The notes below the pieces were generated by a model. That model had not been told where the DNA came from. It saw only the letters and a program-made list of their open reading frames with translations, and searched no databases. DNA of 64,000 nt from Hymenobacter cyanobacteriorum. GTDB lineage: Bacteria; Bacteroidota; Bacteroidia; Cytophagales; Hymenobacteraceae. Shown piece by piece: positions 59,495-64,000 of this stretch; the first letter of the stretch is position 1; each line of letters starts with the position of its first letter. Location: positions 186,001-250,000 of the forward strand of contig NZ_JALBGC010000005.1 in the NCBI RefSeq assembly GCF_022631375.1, given 5' to 3'. The translations under genes were made by a program, and so were the position numbers.

Positions 59495-60484
59495 ATGAAA
59501 CATGTTTCTATTCTGGTGCCGGCCGGCGATGCGGTGGTGGGCAGCATCGAGGGGCCGCACAAGGTGCTGAGCCAAGTGAACGACCTGCTGGCGGGCGCGG
59601 GCCAGCCGCCCGCCTTCCAGATTGAGCTGGTGGGCCTCACCAAGCACAAAACCTTCAACCGGGGCCTGTTCACGCTGCACGCCCACCGCACCATCGACGA
59701 GGATTTCCGCACCGACCTCATCATCATTCCGGCCCCGCACGGCGACCTGGCCGAAGCCGTGGCCCTGAATCACGACCTCATTGCCTGGATTGCCGGCCAG
59801 CACGCCCACGGGGCCGAAGTGGCCAGCCTGTGCCTGGGCGCATTTCTGCTGGCTGCCACCGGCCTCATGGACGGCCGCCAGTGCGCCACCCATTGGCTGG
59901 GCGCGCCGCAGTTTGCGGCCATGTACCCGGCCGTGCACCTCGTGGCCGAGCAGGTGATAACCGACGAGCAGGGCCTCTACAGCAGCGGCGGGGCCTATTC
60001 CTACCTCAACCTGGTGCTGTACCTGGTGGAGAAGTTCGTGAGCCGCGACATGGCCGTGTGCTGCGCCAAGGTGTTTCAGATTGACATTGGCCGGCGCAGC
60101 CAGTCGCCGTTCGTCATCTTCCGGGGCCAGAAGGACCACGACGACGAACCCATCAAAAAAGCCCAGGAGTTCATCGAGCAGCACTTTGCCGAGAAGCTTT
60201 CGGTGGACGAACTGGCCGCCCAAAGCTGCCTGAGCCGCCGCAATTTCGAGCGCCGCTTCAAGAAAGCCACCAGCAACTCGGTGGCCGAATACGTGCAGCG
60301 CGTGAAAATCGAAGCCGCCAAAATGAGCCTCGAAACCTCGCGCGAAAACGTGAGCGAGGTGATGTATTCGGTGGGCTATTCCGATACCAAGGCCTTCCGC
60401 ACGCTGTTCAAACGCATTACGGGCGTGTCGCCGCTGGCGTACCGGGAGCGGTATAGCCGCAAGAGCCTGCCGCTGGCGGCGTAG
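59495..60484 (+). CDS. GlxA family transcriptional regulator (DJ-1/PfpI plus AraC HTH)
   Basis: 329 residues. N-terminal DJ-1/PfpI-type domain (residues 1-190) beginning MKHVSILVPAGDAVVGSIEG with GAEVASLCLGAFLLAATGLM, where the Cys is at the nucleophile elbow position, and ATHW. C-terminal AraC domain (about 220-320): KAQEFIEQHFAEKLSVDELA, QSCLSRRNFERRFKKATS and VMYSVGYSDTKAFRTLFKRI. It probably controls the divergent DoxX/VOC cluster, whose promoter is 50 bases away. Effector unknown. Confidence 0.92.
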   Translation: MKHVSILVPAGDAVVGSIEGPHKVLSQVNDLLAGAGQPPAFQIELVGLTKHKTFNRGLFTLHAHRTIDEDFRTDLIIIPAPHGDLAEAVALNHDLIAWIAGQHAHGAEVASLCLGAFLLAATGLMDGRQCATHWLGAPQFAAMYPAVHLVAEQVITDEQGLYSSGGAYSYLNLVLYLVEKFVSRDMAVCCAKVFQIDIGRRSQSPFVIFRGQKDHDDEPIKKAQEFIEQHFAEKLSVDELAAQSCLSRRNFERRFKKATSNSVAEYVQRVKIEAAKMSLETSRENVSEVMYSVGYSDTKAFRTLFKRITGVSPLAYRERYSRKSLPLAA

Positions 60485-60530
60485 GGTTGGGGTTTTTGAG
60501 CTGAAAACCAGCGCATCAAGTATCAATTGA

Positions 60531-60629
60531 AGAACGTCATGCTGAGCGAAGTCGAAGCATCTCTACCGCGCAAGTAATCTATTTACTATTGCGGTAGAGA
60601 TGCTTCGACTTCGCTCAGCATGACGTTCT
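60531..60629. repeat. Family A palindrome, copy A9
   Basis: Ends AGAACGTCATGCTGAGCGAA and TTCGCTCAGCATGACGTTCT, with GTCGAAGCATCTCTACCGC and its complement perfectly paired, loop AAGTAATCTATTTACTATT. Best-preserved A copy (about 40 paired bases per arm). Confidence 0.95.
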
Positions 60630-60662
60630 ATTTATTCTTTGCCGGGGCTTCCTCTCCAGATT

Positions 60663-61076
60663 CTAGCCTTGCGCCTGCATGCGGTGCAGCCAGGCGCGGG
60701 CGGTGCTCAGGTTATCGAATACTTCGGCGTGGAAGGCAGTGAGCTGGGCGTAGAAATTGGCGGCCGAGCCATCGGCCAGCGACTCGGGCGTGGAAACGAG
60801 GGCGAAGTACTTGAGGCCGGCGGCGGCGGCGTTGGGGGCCCAGGTGTTGATGACCCAGTCCATGGAATGGTCCCAGGGGCCGCGCACCGAGCGGGTGTCG
60901 TTCAGCACGCAGTTGAACTTCGATTTGGCCAACGCGCTGGTGTAGGCAGCCGCCCCGGTCCGGATGCTGTCGGCGGTGAGGTAGCCCATCCAGTCCACGA
61001 ACACCCAGCGGTTGGTCGTGTCCGTGTCGATGGTGAGGTAGACGCGGCCGGTGGGGCTCTTCAGTTCTTCAATCAT
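60663..61076 (-). CDS. STAS/SpoIIAA-like domain protein
   Basis: 137 residues from ATG 61076. Begins MIEELKSPTGRVYLTIDTDT and continues NRWVFVDWMGYLTADSIRTG, FNCVLNDTRSVRGPWDHSMD, GLKYFALVSTPESLA and FDNLSTARAWLHRM. Alternating strands and helices match the STAS/SEC14-like fold of small Bacteroidetes proteins; the conserved phospho-Ser of true anti-anti-sigma factors cannot be identified. No partner kinase is near. Cytoplasmic; function unknown. Confidence 0.72.
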   Translation of the reverse strand: MIEELKSPTGRVYLTIDTDTTNRWVFVDWMGYLTADSIRTGAAAYTSALAKSKFNCVLNDTRSVRGPWDHSMDWVINTWAPNAAAAGLKYFALVSTPESLADGSAANFYAQLTAFHAEVFDNLSTARAWLHRMQAQG

Positions 61077-61204
61077 GCCGTAAAGTACGGCTAAAAAAAT
61101 TAGCCAGCCGGCGGGCTGCAACCATTGGCCGGGCTGGCCGGTCAGGCATTTTAGTGGCGGCGGTGCTCGCGGCCTAGCTTATAACCCTTACTGCTTTCTG
61201 CTCC

Positions 61205-62449
61205 ATGCTCACTGCTATTCGACAATCTTCCGGGCTGAGCCTGCTGGCCGGGGTGCTGCTGCTGGCCTCCGCCTGCCACAAGGCCGATGTGGCCGTGCCC
61301 GACCCGGTGGCCCTGCCCACGCGCGCCCTCACCGGCGCCGAGCGCAACACCGTAGCCAGCGCCAACGACTTCGCTTTCCGGGCTTTCGAGGCGCTGCGCG
61401 GCAAGGCTCCGGCCGACAACCTGTGCATCTCGCCGCTCAGCATTTCGGCGGCCCTGACGATGGCCTACAACGGAGCCGACGGCAGTACCAAGGCCGATAT
61501 GAAGCAGACGCTGGGTTTCCAGCCGCAAACCGATACCGAAATCAACGAGTCGTTCCAGAGCGTGTTTGCCCTGCTTGGCGGGCTCGACCCGAAGGTGACG
61601 TTCACCACGGGCAACTCCATCTGGTACGGGCAGCAGTACCAGCTGCAGGCGCCGTTTGTGCAAGCCAATCAGCAGTATTTCGGGGCCACGGTGCAGGGCG
61701 TGAACTTCGCCTCGCCCACCGCGAAAGACCTGATAAACGGCTGGGTGAATACGCAAACGCGCGGCAAAATCCCCAGCATTGTTGACGGCACGACGGCCGA
61801 CGACGTGATGTATTTGATTAACGCCCTCTACTTCAAGGGTAGCTGGACCTACCGCTTCGACCCGCAGGACACCCGCCCCGGGCCCTTCTACCGCGAAAAC
61901 GGCAGCACAGCTACCAAGGATTTCATGAGCCTGAAAACCGGCCGCTACCACCGCTACCACGATGCCCAGCAACTGGTTATTGACCTGCCCTACGGCAACC
62001 GCCGCTTCAGCATGACGCTGGTGGTGCCGCAGGGGCAGAATACACTGGCCAGCGTGGCCGGCCGCCTTACGCGCACCCAACTCAATGCCTGGCTGGCGGC
62101 GGCCGACTCGACCGGCCAGGAACTGCGCCTGCCCAAGTTCCGGCTCGAATACGAGAAGTCGCTCAACCAGGCCCTCACGCAGCTGGGCATGGGCGTGGCC
62201 TTCTCGGGCCAGGCCAATTTTGGCCGCATGCTGGCCGGAGGTGGACCGGGCCTGGCCATCAGCCAGGTGAAGCACAAGACGTTTCTGGACGTGAACGAAG
62301 AGGGCACCGAGGCCGCGGCGGTAACGTCGGTGGGAATTGTCACGACTTCGCTGCCGCAGGCGGTGATGATTGACCGCCCGTTTCTGTTCCTCATCCGCGA
62401 AAAATCGACGGGCACCATTCTCTTCATCGGGCAAATGACGAATCCCTGA
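61205..62449 (+). CDS. Serpin family protease inhibitor, lipoprotein
   Basis: 414 residues. Leader MLTAIRQSSGLSLLAGVLLL then ASAC gives a lipid-anchored Cys. Serpin signatures are NLCISPLSISAALTMAYNGA, INALYFKGSWTYRFD, and the hinge of the reactive loop EEGTEAAAVTSVG, whose small residues suggest the inhibitory type, followed by the closing strand DRPFLFLIREKSTGTILFIG. By counting from the hinge the P1 region is around Thr-Thr-Ser (VTTSLPQ), so the target protease is uncertain. It probably protects the cell surface against extracellular proteases. Confidence 0.93.
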   Translation: MLTAIRQSSGLSLLAGVLLLASACHKADVAVPDPVALPTRALTGAERNTVASANDFAFRAFEALRGKAPADNLCISPLSISAALTMAYNGADGSTKADMKQTLGFQPQTDTEINESFQSVFALLGGLDPKVTFTTGNSIWYGQQYQLQAPFVQANQQYFGATVQGVNFASPTAKDLINGWVNTQTRGKIPSIVDGTTADDVMYLINALYFKGSWTYRFDPQDTRPGPFYRENGSTATKDFMSLKTGRYHRYHDAQQLVIDLPYGNRRFSMTLVVPQGQNTLASVAGRLTRTQLNAWLAAADSTGQELRLPKFRLEYEKSLNQALTQLGMGVAFSGQANFGRMLAGGGPGLAISQVKHKTFLDVNEEGTEAAAVTSVGIVTTSLPQAVMIDRPFLFLIREKSTGTILFIGQMTNP

Positions 62450-62492
62450 ACGCAGGCAAAGAGGCGTGCAGAAGCCCGTCGGGCCGGGCTGA

Positions 62493-62915
62493 CTAGCCAG
62501 CCTGCTGGCGCTCGAAATGCAGCTGCATTACCTGCTCGATTTTTTCCGGCGTCAGAGGCTTGTTGAGACGGCCGGCGGCGGGCAGGTCGTCGAGGCGGCT
62601 GAGGTCGCGGGCATCGACGGAAGTGGAAAGGACCACGACGGTCGTGTTGCGCCGCTGGGCCGGGGGCAATTCCTGGTAAGCCTGCAAAAACTCGATGCCG
62701 TTCATAATGGGCATCTGGATATCAAGCAGAATGAGGGATGGGAAGCTCGGGGCCACGCCGTCGGAGCCGGCGGGCTGGAGCAGGGCCAGAGCTTCTTGGC
62801 CGTTTTCAACTACCACTACCTGGTCGGCCACATTGAGGCGCCTAAGCAACCGCTGATTCAGAAAGTTATTGGTCGGGTCGTCGTCGACCAACAGCACACT
62901 GCGTAGCTTTTGCAT
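62493..62915 (-). CDS. Single-domain response regulator
   Basis: 140 residues. Receiver domain with SVLLVDDDPTNNFLNQRLLR (acidic pair), ILLDIQMPIMNGIEF (phospho-Asp), VVLSTSVDARD and RLNKPLTPEK (Lys). It is 33 bases downstream of the histidine kinase gene on the same strand, hence likely its output protein. Similar to 25050-25460, sharing the FLN-RLL-RL-VADQV pattern; no DNA-binding domain. Confidence 0.92.
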   Translation of the reverse strand: MQKLRSVLLVDDDPTNNFLNQRLLRRLNVADQVVVVENGQEALALLQPAGSDGVAPSFPSLILLDIQMPIMNGIEFLQAYQELPPAQRRNTTVVVLSTSVDARDLSRLDDLPAAGRLNKPLTPEKIEQVMQLHFERQQAG

Positions 62916-62948
62916 AGGCTGCGCCTACGGCAAATACGTACGCAAGGT

Positions 62949-63998
62949 TTACAAGTGCTCGGGCAACCGCACCGTGAAGGTGCTGCCAACGCCCGGCTGG
63001 CTCACTACCGTAATGCTGCCGCCCGCGTTTTCAACGATGCGGCGCACCATGTATAAGCCCACGCCTGTTCCCTCGACGTGGGTGTGCAGCCGCCGGAACA
63101 TTACGAACAGTTTGCTCTGCTGTTCCTCGGTCAGGCCCAGGCCGTTGTCGTGCACTTCGAGCCGCACCTGCCCATCGGTGCAGGCCGAACGCAGCACCAC
63201 CCGCGGGGGCCGGCCCGGGGCGCGGTATTTGATGGCATTGCTGAGCAGGTTGTAGAGAATGCTGCGCAGGTTTTTGGGCGAGAAACGCACCACGGGGCAG
63301 CTGCCGAGGTCGAGCAGCAAGTGGCCGTCGGCGGCGGCGAGGGCGGGCATCAGGTCGAGGCGCACGGCTTCGGCCAGGGCCAGCAGGTCCACGGCTTCGG
63401 CGGGCTCGGTGTGGGCCTGCTGCAGCTTGCTCACGTCGGTGAGGTGGTCGAGGGTGCGCTGGAAGCGGGTGACGGACCCGCTCATCAAGCCCAGCAAATG
63501 CCGGATGTCGGCATCCTGGCGCGTGGTTTCGGGCAACTGCTCGGCCAGGGCCAGCACGAGGCCTTCGATGTTGGCAATTGGGGCTTTGAGGTCGTGCGAG
63601 GCCGTGTACACGAAGGTGTCCAGGTCCACGTTGGTGTGGTTGAGACGGTCGTTGGTGTCGCGCAGCTCCTCGTTGGCGGCCAGCATTTCTTCGTTGATGG
63701 CGGCCAGTTCCTCGTTGAGCTCCTGCACGTGCTGGCGGGCCTCCACCTGCTCGGTGATGTCGGCGACGAGGGCGTAGAAGCCGCGCACTTCGCCGCCCTG
63801 CACGTCGGGAATGTAGTCGGAGTGGATGTGGCGCACGAAGTCGTCACGGTAGGGCATGCGGACTTCAAACGACAGCCGCTCGCCGGCCAAAGCTTGGTTG
63901 ATGTAGCCCTGCGCGGCGGCGTGGGCGACGGGGCCGAGGATTTCCAGCACCGAGCGGCCCACCATCATCTCGGGTTCAAGGCCGAACCAGCGGTAGTA
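62949..63998 (-). CDS. PAS-domain histidine kinase, 5' part outside the window
   Basis: 350 residues visible; the frame remains open to the window edge. A PAS fold is present (EMMVGRSVLEILGPVAHAAA, FYALVADITEQVEARQHVQE, PAC region), followed by a coiled coil (EELAAINEEMLAANEELRDT), H box ASHDLKAPIANIEGLVLALA, N box LRSILYNLLSNAIKYRAPGR, and G boxes DNGLGLTEEQQSKLFVMF and GTGVGLYMVRRIVEN. Phytochrome-like soluble type; no membrane segment seen. Likely phosphorylates the regulator at 62493. Confidence 0.93.
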   Translation of the reverse strand, partial: YYRWFGLEPEMMVGRSVLEILGPVAHAAAQGYINQALAGERLSFEVRMPYRDDFVRHIHSDYIPDVQGGEVRGFYALVADITEQVEARQHVQELNEELAAINEEMLAANEELRDTNDRLNHTNVDLDTFVYTASHDLKAPIANIEGLVLALAEQLPETTRQDADIRHLLGLMSGSVTRFQRTLDHLTDVSKLQQAHTEPAEAVDLLALAEAVRLDLMPALAAADGHLLLDLGSCPVVRFSPKNLRSILYNLLSNAIKYRAPGRPPRVVLRSACTDGQVRLEVHDNGLGLTEEQQSKLFVMFRRLHTHVEGTGVGLYMVRRIVENAGGSITVVSQPGVGSTFTVRLPEHL

Positions 63999-64000
63999 CG

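Noticed and set aside
59348-60526. Minus-strand open frame of 538 codons continuous with the DoxX-like gene
   Set aside because: The part beyond 59347 is antisense to the GlxA-family regulator, is His/Gly/Val-rich as GC-rich shadows are, and lies upstream of a perfect promoter for the DoxX start.

Overview
The window looks like a chromosomal segment of a GC-rich member of the Bacteroidota, most plausibly Cytophagales/Hymenobacteraceae (Hymenobacter-like). This placement is inferred from gene content, not from an rRNA gene. Supporting signs are a T9SS type A sorting domain, a TonB receptor followed by a DUF4249 lipoprotein, a GH97 glucosidase, 2TM-domain and DUF4097 proteins, a kdp locus with a porin and a split KdpD, promoters of the Bacteroidetes type (TTG-N19-TAnnTTTG) and a tmRNA tag (GDYSYAMAA) of Bacteroidetes style. 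There are no rRNA or tRNA genes, CRISPR arrays, transposases or phage genes.

Layout. 1-5.8 kb: end of a HEAT-repeat membrane protein, two DUF4097 proteins, a HipA-like kinase/DUF3037 pair and a secreted beta-helix protein. 5.9-15.6 kb: GH97, ssrA (tmRNA, minus strand), dnaX with a probable programmed slippage site, a two-domain M16 peptidase and icd. 15.7-23 kb: small accessory genes, a flavin disulfide oxidoreductase, outer-membrane and secreted proteins, and a T9SS protein gene lying between sucD and a duplicated sucD 3' end. 23-31.4 kb: GAF protein, PLP-dependent cysteine/cystathionine synthase, single-domain response regulator, adenine deaminase, small lipoprotein, cmk and ispH. 31.4-39.7 kb: a methyltransferase/VanZ/glycosyltransferase operon, a macro-domain protein, a RimB-like protease, rimK and an aspartoacylase-like gene, and an OmpH/Skp-like protein. 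40-47.3 kb: TonB receptor and DUF4249, lipoproteins, an NtrC-type regulator and a TlpA-like protein. 47.4-57.3 kb: kdpFABC, porin, KdpD lacking its kinase half, and a separate histidine kinase. 57.3-64 kb: VOC, reductase and DoxX genes facing a GlxA/AraC regulator, a STAS-like protein, a lipoprotein serpin, and a response regulator with the 3' part of its histidine kinase.

The most striking non-genic feature is at least 22 long, imperfect intergenic palindromes (about 75-125 bp) in five families, called A to E here. A has TCATGCTGAGC ends, B has GTAGGGGCGGGGC ends, C has GAGACGC ends, D has GTCATTCCGA ends and E has GTTGTCAGTTGTC or GCTAGCTGTCAG ends. Many begin within ten bases of a stop codon. 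The kdp region carries exactly one of each family in successive gaps. B and C share inner sequence, and the A arms covary between copies. No transposase for them lies in the window. Ribosome binding sites are weak throughout, as expected for this phylum, so starts were chosen from signal peptides, family alignment and upstream promoter boxes.
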